Source: Synechococcus sp. UW105 (GTDB taxonomy: Bacteria > Cyanobacteriota > Cyanobacteriia > PCC-6307 > Cyanobiaceae). From it: a stretch of DNA of 64,000 nucleotides. The notes under the pieces are model-generated. The model was given only the letters and a program-made list of their open reading frames with translations. It was not told where the DNA came from and made no database searches. The first letter of the stretch is position 1. Every line of letters begins with the position of its first letter. Below are positions 17,571-28,125 of the stretch, one piece after another. The position numbers were made by a program, and so were the translations under genes. The stretch lies in NCBI RefSeq assembly GCF_900473935.1, contig NZ_UCNN01000030.1, positions 1 through 64,000 on the forward strand, read 5' to 3'.

Positions 17571-17930
17571 GGACAATCTGCTCGATTGCATTGGCTGGAG
17601 CATGTCAATGCTTGGCCATGCTTCAGCGAAATTGCCTTAATTGGAAAGTGATCTTGCCTTGTAGTAGGCCTGTCTATCTCCCCTTCGCTCAAGGTATAAG
17701 AGGCGCCAAATTGCTTTATTGCCTCTTGTTGATGCTTTTTGGGGTGGTTGATGCCTGGCTGACTGCTGCATGATTGATTTCAGAATTTGAATCAAACTCG
17801 AGATTCTCCCAAGCAAAAACTTGCTAATTCAGTCCGTTTTGTACAACTAATCGCCAAAAAAAAGATCCACCCGTTTGGGGTGGACCTTGACGCTTCGAGT
17901 TGGTTCGGAGTTGTTGATTGAACCTCTTGC
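17571..17930. other. 360-base gene-free stretch
   Basis: Lies between the small membrane protein gene and the end of rpe (convergent). It is AT-richer than its surroundings and holds the rpe terminator at 17856-17884. I see no coding frame with a plausible start, no tRNA and no clear promoter in the remainder. A small RNA cannot be excluded. Confidence 0.5.
17856..17884 (-). terminator. Rho-independent terminator of rpe
   Basis: On the minus strand a 7-bp GC-rich stem (TCCACCC 17866-17872 with GGGTGGA 17878-17884 on the plus strand) is followed by eight Ts (plus-strand A-run at 17856-17863). It is 46 bases past the rpe stop. Confidence 0.85.
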
Positions 17931-18599
17931 TCAGGAGCTCTTACTATCGCGGATTCCTTGGATCGCAGCTGCGTAATCGGGTTGGTTGAACACTCCAGAT
18001 CCACTCACGATTGCGTTAGCACCGGCTTCGATCACTTTCCAGGCATTAGCTCCCTTGATGCCACCGTCCACTTCAATCCATGGATCGACACCCTTCTCTT
18101 CACACATCCGGCGTAGATCGCGGATTTTCTGAACTTGATTGTCGATGAAGCTCTGGCCTCCGAAACCGGGATTCACACTCATGATCAGCACCAAGTCGCA
18201 GAGTTCGAGGCAGTACTCCAGTGTGTCGATCGGGGTGCCGGGATTGAGGACGGCACCAGCCATTTTTCCCAGATCCTTAATTTGGCCAAGATTGCGGTGT
18301 AAGTGGGGGCAGGCTTCGACCTGCACAGAGATGATGTCTGCTCCAGCCTTGGCAAAGTCGGGGACGTATTTCTCCGGCTCCACGATCATCAGATGAACGT
18401 CCAGAGGCTTCTCAGTCACAGGACGAAGCGCATCAACGATCAGTGGCCCAATGGTGATGTTGGGCACGAAACGGCCATCCATCACATCCACATGGATCCA
18501 GTCAGCACCGGCCTGATCCACCGCTTTCACTTCTTCACCAAGGCGAGCAAAGTCAGCTGAAAGGATGGATGGAGAGATCACCAGGGGCTTGGTGCTCAT
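17931..18599 (-). CDS. rpe: Ribulose-phosphate 3-epimerase
   Basis: 222 residues. It interconverts xylulose 5-phosphate and ribulose 5-phosphate in the Calvin cycle and the pentose phosphate pathway. Signature segments are [37 protein letters not shown] (metal His and Asp), [19 protein letters not shown] and [11 protein letters not shown]. The ATG at 18599 gives [17 protein letters not shown], the usual cyanobacterial start; upstream codons overlap the promoter region. It is divergent from glpX, so two Calvin-cycle genes share a 170-base regulatory gap. Confidence 0.96.
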   Translation of the reverse strand: MSTKPLVISPSILSADFARLGEEVKAVDQAGADWIHVDVMDGRFVPNITIGPLIVDALRPVTEKPLDVHLMIVEPEKYVPDFAKAGADIISVQVEACPHLHRNLGQIKDLGKMAGAVLNPGTPIDTLEYCLELCDLVLIMSVNPGFGGQSFIDNQVQKIRDLRRMCEEKGVDPWIEVDGGIKGANAWKVIEAGANAIVSGSGVFNQPDYAAAIQGIRDSKSS

Positions 18600-18769
18600 G
18601 GGGGGATCCGCGGGAATGCGCGGCGATTGTAGGAACCGCTGAATGCGCTGATACAGTGAGCCGCGCTCTTGAGCTGAGAAGTCCTGCGGCATCGGGTTCC
18701 TTGCCCTTCCCGTGGATCGCCAGGTCAGCTCACCGTTCGCTGCACCCTTTACCCCAACGCCGCATACCC

Positions 18770-19774
18770 GTGGATCGCACTCTTATCCAGGAAATTCTCG
18801 AGGTCGTTGAGCAGGCGGCTATCGCTTCCGCAAAGCTCACCGGTCTCGGTCAAAAGGACGAAGCTGACGCCGCAGCTGTTGAAGCAATGCGTCAGCGCAT
18901 GGGCCAGATCCAGATGCAAGGTCGCATTGTGATCGGTGAGGGCGAGCGTGATGAAGCTCCGATGCTCTACATCGGTGAGGAAGTCGGCAGCGGCACAGGC
19001 CCTGGCGTTGATTTCGCTGTGGATCCTTGCGAGGGCACCAACCTTTGTGCCAACAACCAGCGAGGCTCCATGGCAGTCCTCGCTGCTTCCGATCGAGGTG
19101 GTCTGTTCAACGCTCCAGACTTCTATATGAAGAAACTGGCTGCTCCCCCGGCCGCCAAGGGCAAGGTGGACATTCGCAAGTCGGCCACTGAGAACATCAA
19201 AATTCTGAGTGAGTGTCTTGGCATTGCCGTCAGCGACCTCACCATTGTCGTGATGGATCGTGCCCGTCACAAAGATCTGATTGCTGAAATCCGTGCCACC
19301 GGTGCCCGTGTTCAGCCCATTTCCGATGGCGACGTTCAGGCAGCTATTGCTTGTGGTTTTGCCGGTACTGGCACCCACTGTCTGATGGGAATCGGTGCAG
19401 CCCCCGAAGGCGTGATTTCTGCCGCTGCCATGCGCGCTCTTGGTGGCCACTTCCAGGGCCAGTTGGTCTATGACCCGGCCGTTGCTCAGACCCAAGAATG
19501 GGCTGACCTCACCAAGGAAGGCAACCTGGCACGCCTTGAGGAGATGGGGATCACCGATCCAGACAAGATCTACGAAGCTGAGGAGCTTGCCTCCGGAGAG
19601 CATGTTGTCTTCGCTGGCGGTGGCATCACTGATGGCCTGCTCTTCAACGGCGTTAAGTTCGAGAAGGACTGCACCCGGACCAGCAGCCTGGTGATCAGCA
19701 ACCTTGACAACACCTGTCGCTTCACCGACACGGTGCATATCAAGGACGGCGCTCAGAGCATCGCGCTGAACTGA
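18770..19774 (+). CDS. glpX: Fructose-1,6-/sedoheptulose-1,7-bisphosphatase, class II
   Basis: 334 residues from a GTG at 18770 ([17 protein letters not shown]), the standard length for the cyanobacterial dual-function FBPase/SBPase. It dephosphorylates FBP and SBP to drive Calvin-cycle regeneration. Lithium-sensitive phosphatase motifs are [18 protein letters not shown] and [14 protein letters not shown] (metal ligands). GTG is used because no ATG exists at the N-terminal position. It is separated by 31 bases from hemA on the same strand. Confidence 0.95.
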   Translation: MDRTLIQEILEVVEQAAIASAKLTGLGQKDEADAAAVEAMRQRMGQIQMQGRIVIGEGERDEAPMLYIGEEVGSGTGPGVDFAVDPCEGTNLCANNQRGSMAVLAASDRGGLFNAPDFYMKKLAAPPAAKGKVDIRKSATENIKILSECLGIAVSDLTIVVMDRARHKDLIAEIRATGARVQPISDGDVQAAIACGFAGTGTHCLMGIGAAPEGVISAAAMRALGGHFQGQLVYDPAVAQTQEWADLTKEGNLARLEEMGITDPDKIYEAEELASGEHVVFAGGGITDGLLFNGVKFEKDCTRTSSLVISNLDNTCRFTDTVHIKDGAQSIALN

Positions 19775-19805
19775 CCTTCAACGACTGGATAAGAGGAGCA
19801 TCTCC

Positions 19806-21116
19806 ATGCACATTGCCGTCGTCGGCCTCAGTCATCGCACGGCACCGGTCGAAATCCGTGAAAAGCTCAGTATTCCTGAGCAAACCATGGAGACCTCTCT
19901 CCAGACCCTCCGTGGTCATGAGCAGGTGCTTGAGGCTTCCATCCTCAGTACCTGCAACAGGCTTGAGATCTATACCCTGGTGCGTCATCCCGAACTCGGA
20001 ATTTCCGCGGTACGGGAGTTCCTCAGTGGGCACTCAGGCCTGGCTACCGAGGCCCTCTCTCCTCATCTTTTTGCGTATCACCATCACGAAGCTGTCGATC
20101 ACCTGCTCAGGGTCTCGGCTGGTCTCGACAGTCTTGTTCTAGGCGAGGGGCAGATCCTCTCCCAGGTCAAGAAAATGATGCGTCTGGGTCAGGAACACAA
20201 ATCCATCGGTCCGATTCTCAACCGGTTGCTGACGCAAGCCGTCAGTACTGGTAAGCGAGTTCGCTCTGAAACCAATCTGAGCACGGGTGCGGTTTCAGTC
20301 AGTTCAGCTGCTGTCGAACTGGCCCAGCTCAAGCTCGGCCAATCCCGAGGCCTCGACCAGCTCGTCACCCTTGAGACTGAAAAGGTCGCCGTGGTTGGCG
20401 CTGGCCGAATGAGTCGGCTGCTGCTTCAGCACCTTCAGTCCAAAGGTTGTTCCGGCGTTCAGCTGCTCAATCGCACGCGTGAGAGAGCACTCGCTCTGGC
20501 TGAAGATTTTCCTGGATTGCCAGTGGAGTGCCGATCGCTTGAGGACCTGGATCACTGCCTCAGTACATGCTCGTTGGTCTTCACCAGTACGGCCACCGAT
20601 GAACCCATCATCGATGCAGCCCGTCTCAATCAGCTGGATCGGCTGAACGCCCTTCGCCTGATTGATATCGGCGTGCCGCGAAACATCTCCGCGGATGTTG
20701 AGGGCATTCCAGGAGTTGAATCCCATGACGTGGACGATCTCCAAGAGGTCGTAGCCCGCAACCAGGAGGCACGCCAGCAGGTGGCGATGGAAGCCCAGGG
20801 TCTGCTTGATGTTGAGTCTCGCCTTTTTCTTGAGTGGTGGGACAGCCTTGAGGCAGTGCCAACCATCAACCGCTTAAGGGCGTCTCTAGAACAGATTCGG
20901 ACTGAGGAGCTTCAAAAGGCTCTTAGCCGCATGGGGCCTGACTTTTCCGCGCGGGAGCGCAAAGTTGTAGAGGCCCTCACGAAGGGCATCCTCAACAAGA
21001 TCCTTCACGCGCCAGTGACCCAGTTGCGTAGCCCTCAGCCCCGCTCTGAGCGCCAGGAAGCCCTGCGTGTGGTTGAGCGCGTGTTTTCCCTTGGTGAGGA
21101 CCAATCCACCAGCTGA
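19806..21116 (+). CDS. hemA: Glutamyl-tRNA reductase
   Basis: 436 residues. It reduces glutamyl-tRNA to glutamate-1-semialdehyde, the first committed step of haem, chlorophyll and bilin synthesis. The nucleophile is Cys50 in ILSTCNRLEIYTLV. GLSHRTAPVEIREKLSI is at the N-terminus, VVGAGRMSRLLLQHL is the NADPH site near 197, and a C-terminal dimerisation helix is present. It may share a transcript with glpX. Confidence 0.97.
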   Translation: MHIAVVGLSHRTAPVEIREKLSIPEQTMETSLQTLRGHEQVLEASILSTCNRLEIYTLVRHPELGISAVREFLSGHSGLATEALSPHLFAYHHHEAVDHLLRVSAGLDSLVLGEGQILSQVKKMMRLGQEHKSIGPILNRLLTQAVSTGKRVRSETNLSTGAVSVSSAAVELAQLKLGQSRGLDQLVTLETEKVAVVGAGRMSRLLLQHLQSKGCSGVQLLNRTRERALALAEDFPGLPVECRSLEDLDHCLSTCSLVFTSTATDEPIIDAARLNQLDRLNALRLIDIGVPRNISADVEGIPGVESHDVDDLQEVVARNQEARQQVAMEAQGLLDVESRLFLEWWDSLEAVPTINRLRASLEQIRTEELQKALSRMGPDFSARERKVVEALTKGILNKILHAPVTQLRSPQPRSERQEALRVVERVFSLGEDQSTS

Positions 21117-21251
21117 GATCGCCTGAGAGGCAAGGGCTGAGAGCAGTCTCGATCAGAGTCTCATCGTTCTTGGTTGATCTGAGGGTGCTGATGGTTTTTT
21201 GAGCACAAAGTCCGTTAGGTTTGCCCCCGTCTCCAGTGTTAAGGCACCGGC

Positions 21252-22547
21252 ATGAAGCGCGTTCTGTCAATAATTCTTGGTGGAGGAGCGGGTACCCGTC
21301 TTTACCCACTCACAAAAATGAGGGCCAAGCCAGCTGTACCTCTGGCTGGTAAGTATCGCCTGATTGATATCCCCATCAGCAACTGCATCAATTCAAACAT
21401 CACCAAGATGTATGTGTTGACTCAGTTCAACAGTGCATCTCTGAACCGCCATCTTTCCCAGACTTACGACCTCAGTGCTGGTTTCGGCCAGGGTTTTGTT
21501 GAGGTACTAGCGGCCCAGCAGACCCCTGAGAGCCCATCATGGTTTGAAGGCACAGCTGACGCTGTACGTAAATACCAGTGGCTATTCCAGGAATGGGATG
21601 TTGATGAATACCTGATTCTTTCCGGTGACCAGCTGTATCGAATGGATTACAGCTTGTTTGTTGAACATCACCGTAAATCTGGTGCTGATCTCACTGTTGC
21701 TGCGCTCCCCGTCGACCCGAAGCAGGCTGAATCCTTTGGCTTGATGCGCACTGATGAGAACGGTGCAATTCAGGAATTCCGAGAGAAGCCAAAGGGTGAT
21801 TCTCTTAAGGAGATGGCTGTTAATACAGCCCGATTTGGCCTCTCTCCCGAGTCGGCCCAGGAGAAGCCCTATCTCGCCTCAATGGGCATCTATGTATTCA
21901 GTCGCAAGGCTCTCTTTGGTCTCCTTAATGATTATCCGACTTATAAGGACTTCGGCAAGGAGTTGATTCCTGAAGCCCTTAAGTCTGGGATGAATCTTAG
22001 GAGTTATGTGTTTGACGACTATTGGGAAGATATTGGAACGATTGGGGCTTTTTACGAGGCTAATCTCGCCTTGACAGAGCAGCCTAAGCCTCCATTTAGC
22101 TTCTACGACGAAGACTTCCCTATCTATACAAGGCCACGTTATTTACCCCCTAGTAAGTTGGTCGATGCACAGATCATTGACTCCAGTATTGGTGAGGGAA
22201 CGATTCTTAAATCCTGCAGCATCAATCATTGCGTCCTCGGTGTTCGAAGCCGCGTCGAGAACAACGTCGTTCTCCAAGATTCCTTGCTGATGGGGAGCGA
22301 TTTCTTCGAATCCACCTCAGAGCGTGAGGAGCTGCGTCAGAACGGCGGTACACCGCTCGGTGTGGGCGAAGGCTCAACTGTGAAGCGTTCCATCCTTGAC
22401 AAGAACACTCGAATCGGACGAAATGTCACCATTGTCAATAAGGACAATGTTGAAGAGGCCGATCGTCCGGAACTTGGTTTCTACATCCGTAACGGCATTG
22501 TTGTCGTGGTGAAAAATGCCACGATCCCTGATGGGATGGTGATCTGA
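21252..22547 (+). CDS. glgC: Glucose-1-phosphate adenylyltransferase
   Basis: 431 residues. It makes ADP-glucose from ATP and glucose 1-phosphate for glycogen synthesis. The N-terminal nucleotidyltransferase motif is [20 protein letters not shown], with [14 protein letters not shown] and [10 protein letters not shown] in the active site. The C-terminal left-handed beta-helix has [15 protein letters not shown]. In the family, 3-phosphoglycerate activates and phosphate inhibits. The 135-base gap after hemA suggests its own promoter. Confidence 0.97.
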   Translation: MKRVLSIILGGGAGTRLYPLTKMRAKPAVPLAGKYRLIDIPISNCINSNITKMYVLTQFNSASLNRHLSQTYDLSAGFGQGFVEVLAAQQTPESPSWFEGTADAVRKYQWLFQEWDVDEYLILSGDQLYRMDYSLFVEHHRKSGADLTVAALPVDPKQAESFGLMRTDENGAIQEFREKPKGDSLKEMAVNTARFGLSPESAQEKPYLASMGIYVFSRKALFGLLNDYPTYKDFGKELIPEALKSGMNLRSYVFDDYWEDIGTIGAFYEANLALTEQPKPPFSFYDEDFPIYTRPRYLPPSKLVDAQIIDSSIGEGTILKSCSINHCVLGVRSRVENNVVLQDSLLMGSDFFESTSEREELRQNGGTPLGVGEGSTVKRSILDKNTRIGRNVTIVNKDNVEEADRPELGFYIRNGIVVVVKNATIPDGMVI

Positions 22548-22646
22548 GCCGGGCTTTGGTTTCCTCTTTCTGACAGACGGTGCTCTGAGGGCAGCGGTTT
22601 CTCTGCCCGATGGTCACACTGAGGACATTGCAAACCACCTTTGACG

Positions 22647-24065
22647 ATGTCCAAGGCTCATTTCGGCCTGATCGGTCTCGGAGTAATGGGCGAGAACCTT
22701 GTGCTCAACGCAGAGCGCAACGGCTTCTCGAGTGTGGTTTACAACCGCACCTACTCCAAGACTGAGGAATTTCTTGCTGGCCAAGGTGCTGGTAAGAACA
22801 TTCAAGGAGCAACAGATCTTCAGGATTTTGTTAGCAAACTGCAGCATCCTCGCCGCATCCTCATGATGGTGAAGGCGGGGGCACCGGTGGATGCTGTGAT
22901 TCAACAGATCTCCCCCTATCTCGAGCAAGGGGATCTACTGATCGACGGCGGTAACTCGGAGTATCACGATACGGAACGTCGAGTTGCCGAGCTGGAAAGC
23001 AAGAGCTTTGGCTTCATCGGCATGGGTGTGTCAGGTGGTGCCAAAGGAGCCCTTGAAGGGCCAAGCATGATGCCTGGTGGAACAAAAGCTTCGTACGACG
23101 CGATTGAAAGCCTGGTGACCAAAATGGCAGCCCAGGTTGAGGATGGACCTTGTGTCACCTATATCGGTCCTGGTGGCTCGGGGCATTTTGTCAAGACCGT
23201 TCATAACGGCATTGAGTACGGAATTGAGCAGATCCTTGCCGAGGGCTACGACCTGATGAAGCGGGTCGGTGGCATGAATGGTTCTCAGATGGCTGATGTG
23301 TTCGCCCATTGGAACAGCACTGAGGAACTGGCCTCCTATTTGGTGGAGATCACAGAGGTCTGCCTGCGGACAAAAGACCCGGAGGATGGTGCTGATCTCG
23401 TCGAGCGGATTCAAGACAAGGCTGGTCAGAAGGGCACTGGGCTTTGGACAGTGGTTAGTGCCCTGAAGATGGGTGCCTCTGTACCCACGATCTATGCCGC
23501 ATTAAACGGCCGGGTGATGAGTTCAATGAAGGATCAGCGCGTCAAGGCCGAAGAGGTTTTGCGCGGACCTGCCCCGACCCCGTTTGACATGGGAAGCCCC
23601 GACGATGGAATGGCTCCTTTAATGGATGCGATGGTTTTGGCTTGTGTGGCCAGCTATGCCCAAGGCATGGAGCTGATGCGCATTGCCTCTGCTGAGCATG
23701 ACTACAACCTGAACATGCCTTCCATTGCTCAGATCTGGAAGGGGGGTTGCATTATCCGAGCTCGCTTACTCAAGCGCATTCAGGATGCGTTCAATGCCGA
23801 TCCACAACTGCCCAATCTGCTGATCGACCCCTGGTTTGCGGATCAGGTCAACCGGCGTTTGCCTGGTTTGGCCAAGGTCGTGGCCGGAGCGGCCCAAGCA
23901 GGGATTCCAGTTCCTTGTCTGAGCAGCACCCTCGATTACATCAATAGCTATCGCACTGGCCGACTTCCCCAGAATCTGGTGCAGGCCATGCGTGACTGTT
24001 TTGGCTCCCATACCTATGAGCGCACCGACAAACCGGGTGCTTTTCACACGGAATGGCTGGATTGA
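22647..24065 (+). CDS. gnd: 6-phosphogluconate dehydrogenase (decarboxylating)
   Basis: 472 residues from ATG 22647 (MSKAHFGLIGLGVMGENLVL); an in-frame TTG 6 bases earlier is less likely. The Rossmann motif GLGVMGEN binds NADP. GMGVSGGAKGALEGPSMMPG and HFVKTVHNGIEYG are the substrate-binding signatures. It converts 6-phosphogluconate to ribulose 5-phosphate plus CO2, which matters mainly in the dark. It is 9 bases from pgl, which supplies its substrate. Confidence 0.97.
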   Translation: MSKAHFGLIGLGVMGENLVLNAERNGFSSVVYNRTYSKTEEFLAGQGAGKNIQGATDLQDFVSKLQHPRRILMMVKAGAPVDAVIQQISPYLEQGDLLIDGGNSEYHDTERRVAELESKSFGFIGMGVSGGAKGALEGPSMMPGGTKASYDAIESLVTKMAAQVEDGPCVTYIGPGGSGHFVKTVHNGIEYGIEQILAEGYDLMKRVGGMNGSQMADVFAHWNSTEELASYLVEITEVCLRTKDPEDGADLVERIQDKAGQKGTGLWTVVSALKMGASVPTIYAALNGRVMSSMKDQRVKAEEVLRGPAPTPFDMGSPDDGMAPLMDAMVLACVASYAQGMELMRIASAEHDYNLNMPSIAQIWKGGCIIRARLLKRIQDAFNADPQLPNLLIDPWFADQVNRRLPGLAKVVAGAAQAGIPVPCLSSTLDYINSYRTGRLPQNLVQAMRDCFGSHTYERTDKPGAFHTEWLD

Positions 24066-24074
24066 GGTTGATTG

Positions 24075-24797
24075 ATGAGCATGACTCCGTATCAACTCGT
24101 GTGCACCGGGGATTCTCAGGATCTCGCTCGCCGTGCCGCAGAAACCATTGCGACAGCCATTGATCTCGCCCTTGATCAACGCGATCGTGCCCAGATTGCT
24201 TTGTCCGGTGGCACGACCCCCGCTAAGGCCTATGCCTTGCTCTCTCAACAGCATCTCCCCTGGGACAGGGTCGATGTCTTGCTAGGTGATGAGCGCTGGG
24301 TCTCTGCTGAGGACCCCTCCAGCAATGCCCGGATGCTCCGTCACACGCTTATGGAGCCAGGATCTCCAGGTGCTCAGGCCTGTTTCCATCCTGTCCCCAC
24401 AGTTGAACTGGCGAGCCCTGAAGCCAGTTCCGAGGCTTTTGCTGATCTGATCGGGCGGCTTTGCCCGGGAGATCCACCCGTGTTTGATCTGATGTTGCTG
24501 GGCCTTGGCGATGATGGTCATACGGCCTCACTGTTTCCAGGAACGGATGCTCCTCTGGTGACCAATCGCTGGACGACCATTGGTCGTGGCAAAGGTCTTG
24601 ATCGGATCACCCTTACGGCACCCGTTCTCAGTGCTGCTCGTCAAGTGGTTTTTCTGGTGAGTGGTGAAGGCAAGCGTCAGGCTCTGAGTCGATTACTCGA
24701 TCCGATGGAGTCACCAGAACGCACACCTGCCAAGTTGGTGCAATCTCAACAGCCGATCACGATCCTTTGTGATCAAGCCGCTGCACCGGATCAGTGA
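24075..24797 (+). CDS. pgl: 6-phosphogluconolactonase
   Basis: 240 residues. It hydrolyses 6-phosphogluconolactone in the oxidative pentose phosphate pathway. Family motifs are LSGGTTPAKAYALLS, DVLLGDERWVSAEDPSSNARM and LGLGDDGHTASLFPG. The ATG at 24075 is used. With gnd immediately upstream this forms an OPP-pathway operon. Confidence 0.93.
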   Translation: MSMTPYQLVCTGDSQDLARRAAETIATAIDLALDQRDRAQIALSGGTTPAKAYALLSQQHLPWDRVDVLLGDERWVSAEDPSSNARMLRHTLMEPGSPGAQACFHPVPTVELASPEASSEAFADLIGRLCPGDPPVFDLMLLGLGDDGHTASLFPGTDAPLVTNRWTTIGRGKGLDRITLTAPVLSAARQVVFLVSGEGKRQALSRLLDPMESPERTPAKLVQSQQPITILCDQAAAPDQ

Positions 24798-25030
24798 GGG
24801 TACCGATTGGGATGAGGTTGATTTGATCCCTTTGATTTGATTAGAAGCAACCTGCTTGATTACCACCGTTCTCTAAACTTTTGATCTATTTTGACCTCGC
24901 TTCAGCTCTAAGGTTGAATTGAAAGATCGTATTGCTTGCGATTCTTTGAAGTAGATCCACTGGGCTCAGAGTCACCTTCAATGGTCAATCTTATGATAAT
25001 GCCTCAAACCATTGATCCCGTTCAGGTCTG

Positions 25031-25564
25031 ATGGCGTATCCGATTGGAGACCTTCGTGAATGGTCAGTGCTTAACGACACAATCATGGGTGGGTCCAGTT
25101 CTTCTGCTTGTCGACTGACTGCGGAAGGCCTTCTCCTCGAGGGAAATATTGTTGAACAAGGTGGAGGATTTGTGAGTTGTCGATCCCCACGTTTCCAGCC
25201 TCCTCTCAATCTTTCGGCCTATCGTGCCTTGAGAATTTGTGTTGATGGAGAGGGTCGTACTCTGAAGTTTGCTCTGGCATGCAGTGATGGAGTGATGGGG
25301 CTGAGTGAATTGATTCCTGGTGGGTTGCGTTGGGTGCATTCCATCCGCACCAACAGCTCAGGAACAACAGTGGCTGAGATTCAGTTCCAGGACCTACGGC
25401 CCGTGATTCGTGCCAAACCTCTTCGCCTCCCGTTGCGTTTTGAACCATCAGCCCTGACCCGTCTTCAGCTGCTCCATTCCCGCTTCGATGACCAGGGTGA
25501 TGCCAATCCTGGATTCAGAGCAGGTTCGATCCGACTGCTCTTACGTTCCATTGAGGCCTTCTGA
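25031..25564 (+). CDS. CIA30-family protein (NDUFAF1-like)
   Basis: 177 residues beginning MAYPIGDLREWSVLNDTIMG. The WSVLNDTIMGGSSSS motif, a beta-sandwich-like pattern and GGFVSCRS fit the CIA30 (complex I intermediate-associated protein 30) domain. The mitochondrial relative assists complex I assembly. In cyanobacteria the role is not established and could concern NDH-1 or a ligand-binding function. A 233-base gap, with a repeated TTGATTTGAT (24818 and 24832), precedes it. It is 3 bases from the next ORF. Confidence 0.75.
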   Translation: MAYPIGDLREWSVLNDTIMGGSSSSACRLTAEGLLLEGNIVEQGGGFVSCRSPRFQPPLNLSAYRALRICVDGEGRTLKFALACSDGVMGLSELIPGGLRWVHSIRTNSSGTTVAEIQFQDLRPVIRAKPLRLPLRFEPSALTRLQLLHSRFDDQGDANPGFRAGSIRLLLRSIEAF

Positions 25565-25567
25565 AGG

Positions 25568-26005
25568 ATGGATTTGGCGTTACGGGATGACAGCGCTGAC
25601 CCGTCGGTTGACCTGCTTGTTCTGATTGCATCCGCTGCTGACGTGTGCCGAAAGCCATTCCGCCACGCTGTGGTGTTATTGGACGATGCCAGCGCGATCT
25701 CAGATGCTCCAAGGCTTCTCACTGACCTTCTGGAGAGTGGAGATGACCTTCGCCTCAGGATTGAGTGCAGAGATCCGGACGGTGAGCGCTGTCCAGACGA
25801 GGACCTTGAGCTGGAGCTCTATCGCAGCGGTCAGGATCTGAACCTCATGCTTGGCTGGTGGAATCAGCCAGACCGCCCCCTGCTCTGGCAGGGGCAGCAT
25901 CCGGTCTGGATGAATGCCGACAGTGGTCAACGTTGTTCGGCCCCAGAGGATGGTGCGCCCCTGGAGGCGCTAACGCGCCGGCTAAGGGCCCTATTCATGG
26001 TTTGA
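25568..26005 (+). CDS. Hypothetical protein
   Basis: 145 residues, acidic overall. Central segments LRLRIECRDPDGERCPDEDL and LELELYRSGQDLNLMLGWWN suggest beta structure. There is no signal peptide or membrane helix. It starts 3 bases after the CIA30 gene, so co-expression is likely. I do not recognise a family. Confidence 0.6.
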   Translation: MDLALRDDSADPSVDLLVLIASAADVCRKPFRHAVVLLDDASAISDAPRLLTDLLESGDDLRLRIECRDPDGERCPDEDLELELYRSGQDLNLMLGWWNQPDRPLLWQGQHPVWMNADSGQRCSAPEDGAPLEALTRRLRALFMV

Positions 26006-26031
26006 ATGGTGAGATCTCTGGAAGCTTCTTC

Positions 26032-26382
26032 GTGAGCAATGCATTGCCGGTTGTTCTTTTGGCGCCATGGATGGTGGCGGTCGCTGTCTCCGGATCCGTG
26101 CAGGCCCGCCCGCTCTCGCCTGCACAGAGAATCAATATTGCGGCATTCATGGGTCGAGAAAGCGCAGCGCTCTACTGCCAGGGCAATGACCTCAAAACAG
26201 CAATCGAGAAGAGCGTGATCAAAACAATGCTCGATCAGGATCTCGATCCAGAGTCGATGGATCAGATCGATCTAGACCAAAAGGAAATTGGCATTGCCTT
26301 TTTTGAAAATGTCTTTGCTGATGCCTTCGCCAACTGCCCTTCAAGGGCCAGGAACATCTGGCGCCAGATGACGGAGATGTGA
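26032..26382 (+). CDS. Small exported hypothetical protein
   Basis: 116 residues from the GTG at 26032, which gives a signal peptide ending near SGSVQA. The mature part, from RPLSPAQRINIAAFMGRESA, contains two Cys (YCQGN and NCPSR) that may form a disulfide. It ends RNIWRQMTEM and is convergent with ilvD 18 bases away. The start is chosen because it is the first codon giving a proper signal sequence. No function can be assigned. Confidence 0.55.
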   Translation: MSNALPVVLLAPWMVAVAVSGSVQARPLSPAQRINIAAFMGRESAALYCQGNDLKTAIEKSVIKTMLDQDLDPESMDQIDLDQKEIGIAFFENVFADAFANCPSRARNIWRQMTEM

Positions 26383-26400
26383 GTTTGGCTGTGGCAGTGC

Positions 26401-28071
26401 TCAGGGTTGGTCTGTGACCGCCCCTTCGCTGGCGCATGACACCAGTCGGCTGTACTTGCCGAGAATTCCGGTGCGGTATTTCGGTGTTGGAGTGCTCCAA
26501 GCACTGCGACGTCGATCTAGCTCACTGTCGTCCACATTCAATTGCAACAACAGTTGGTTGGCATCCACAGTGATGCTGTCACCTTCTTGAATGAGGCCGA
26601 TGGTGCCGCCGACCGCGGCCTCCGGGGACACATGGCCGATCACCAGCCCATAAGAGCCACCTGAGAAACGGCCATCGGTGATCAAGGCCACCTTGTCGAG
26701 CAGACCTTGCCCCACGATTGCTGAGGTCGGGCTCAGCATTTCGCGCATGCCCGGCCCCCCCACCGGTCCCTCATTGCGCACCACCACGACATCTCCGGCC
26801 TTGATCTGGTTGTCAAGGATCGCGGTCAGACAGCTTTCCTCACTTTCGAACACCCTTGCTGGGCCAGTGATGACTGGATTCTTGACGCCGCTGATCTTGG
26901 CAACGGCACCCTGCTCGGCCAGATTGCCCTTGAGGATCGCCAGATGTCCTTTGGCGTAGAGCGGATTGGATAGGGGGCGAATCACCTCCTGATCGGCAGG
27001 TGGCATGGCCGGAACATCGGCCAGCCGTTCTCTCAGGCTCTTGCCTTCGATCGTGCGGCAGTCCCCATGGAGCAGGCCTGCATCAAGCAGGAGTTTCATC
27101 ACCTGTGGAATGCCACCAGCTTGATGGAGATCAACGGTCACAAACTTGCCGCTTGGTTTGAGATCGCAGATCACAGGAACGCGCTGGCGAATGCTTTCAA
27201 AGTCGTCGATGTTGAGATCGATCCCCGCGGTGCGAGCGATGGCCAACAGATGGAGCACCGAATTGGTGGAGCCTCCCACCGCCATGATCACGCTGATGGC
27301 GTTTTCAAATGCTTCTCGGGTGAGCAGCTCTCGTGGACGGATATCGGATTTGATCGCCTCGACCAGCACTTCGGCGGAGAGGGCCGCACTGTCGGCCTTT
27401 TCGGCATCCTCAGCAGCCATGGTGGAGCTGTAGGGGAGGCTCAGGCCAAGCGTTTCGATTGCGGCACTCATCGTGTTGGCTGTGAACATTCCTCCACAGC
27501 TGCCGGCTCCCGGACAAGCGTTCTTTTCGATCGCCGTGAGCTGTTCTTCGTCAATCTTGCCGCTTGTGATCTGACCGACAGCTTCAAAGGCACTGACCAC
27601 AGTGAGATCGCAACCTCCCAGCTTCCCTGGTTTGATCGTGCCGCCGTACACAAAGATTGAGGGGATGTTCATCCGGGCCATGGCGAGCATGGCGCCGGGC
27701 ATGTTCTTGTCGCAGCCCCCGACGGCCAGCACTCCGTCCATGCTTTGGCCGTTGCAGGCGGTTTCAATCGCATCAGCGATGACCTCCCTGCTCACGAGGG
27801 AATACTTCATCCCCTCGGTGCCCATTGAGATGCCATCACTGACAGTGATGGTGCCGAAGGTCTGAGGCATCCCTCCGGCCATGCGTGTGGCCTCTTCCGC
27901 TCGCATGGCCAGATCGTTCAGGCCCACGTTGCAAGGAGTGATGGTGCTGTAGCCGTTGGCGATTCCAATAATCGGTTTGCCAAAATCGGCATCACCGAAG
28001 CCGACTGCACGCAACATCGCTCGGTTTGGTGAGCGTTGGATTCCCTGCGTGACGGCGTCGGAGCGGAGCAT
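26401..28071 (-). CDS. ilvD: Dihydroxy-acid dehydratase
   Basis: 556 residues. It dehydrates 2,3-dihydroxy-3-methylvalerate/-isovalerate in isoleucine and valine synthesis. The iron-sulfur Cys motifs [11 protein letters not shown] and [21 protein letters not shown] and the C-terminal [20 protein letters not shown] are clear. The ATG at 28071 gives [20 protein letters not shown], the usual start. Confidence 0.97.
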   Translation of the reverse strand: MLRSDAVTQGIQRSPNRAMLRAVGFGDADFGKPIIGIANGYSTITPCNVGLNDLAMRAEEATRMAGGMPQTFGTITVSDGISMGTEGMKYSLVSREVIADAIETACNGQSMDGVLAVGGCDKNMPGAMLAMARMNIPSIFVYGGTIKPGKLGGCDLTVVSAFEAVGQITSGKIDEEQLTAIEKNACPGAGSCGGMFTANTMSAAIETLGLSLPYSSTMAAEDAEKADSAALSAEVLVEAIKSDIRPRELLTREAFENAISVIMAVGGSTNSVLHLLAIARTAGIDLNIDDFESIRQRVPVICDLKPSGKFVTVDLHQAGGIPQVMKLLLDAGLLHGDCRTIEGKSLRERLADVPAMPPADQEVIRPLSNPLYAKGHLAILKGNLAEQGAVAKISGVKNPVITGPARVFESEESCLTAILDNQIKAGDVVVVRNEGPVGGPGMREMLSPTSAIVGQGLLDKVALITDGRFSGGSYGLVIGHVSPEAAVGGTIGLIQEGDSITVDANQLLLQLNVDDSELDRRRSAWSTPTPKYRTGILGKYSRLVSCASEGAVTDQP

Positions 28072-28125
28072 CGATTGCAGCCGGTGGCCGGTGAATGACT
28101 GTCGCCAACCTACCGACTGCAGGGT

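Noticed and set aside
18749-19738. 329-residue open frame on the minus strand across glpX
   Set aside because: It is fully antisense to a clear GlpX protein; long antisense frames arise from the codon bias of the real gene, and the translation shows no family motif.
24798-25030. tRNA or riboswitch in the 233-base gap before the CIA30 gene
   Set aside because: No cloverleaf with a T-loop consensus or known riboswitch core was visible; only a direct TTGATTTGAT repeat.
27067-27660. 197-residue plus-strand frame inside ilvD
   Set aside because: Antisense shadow of a certain dehydratase gene.
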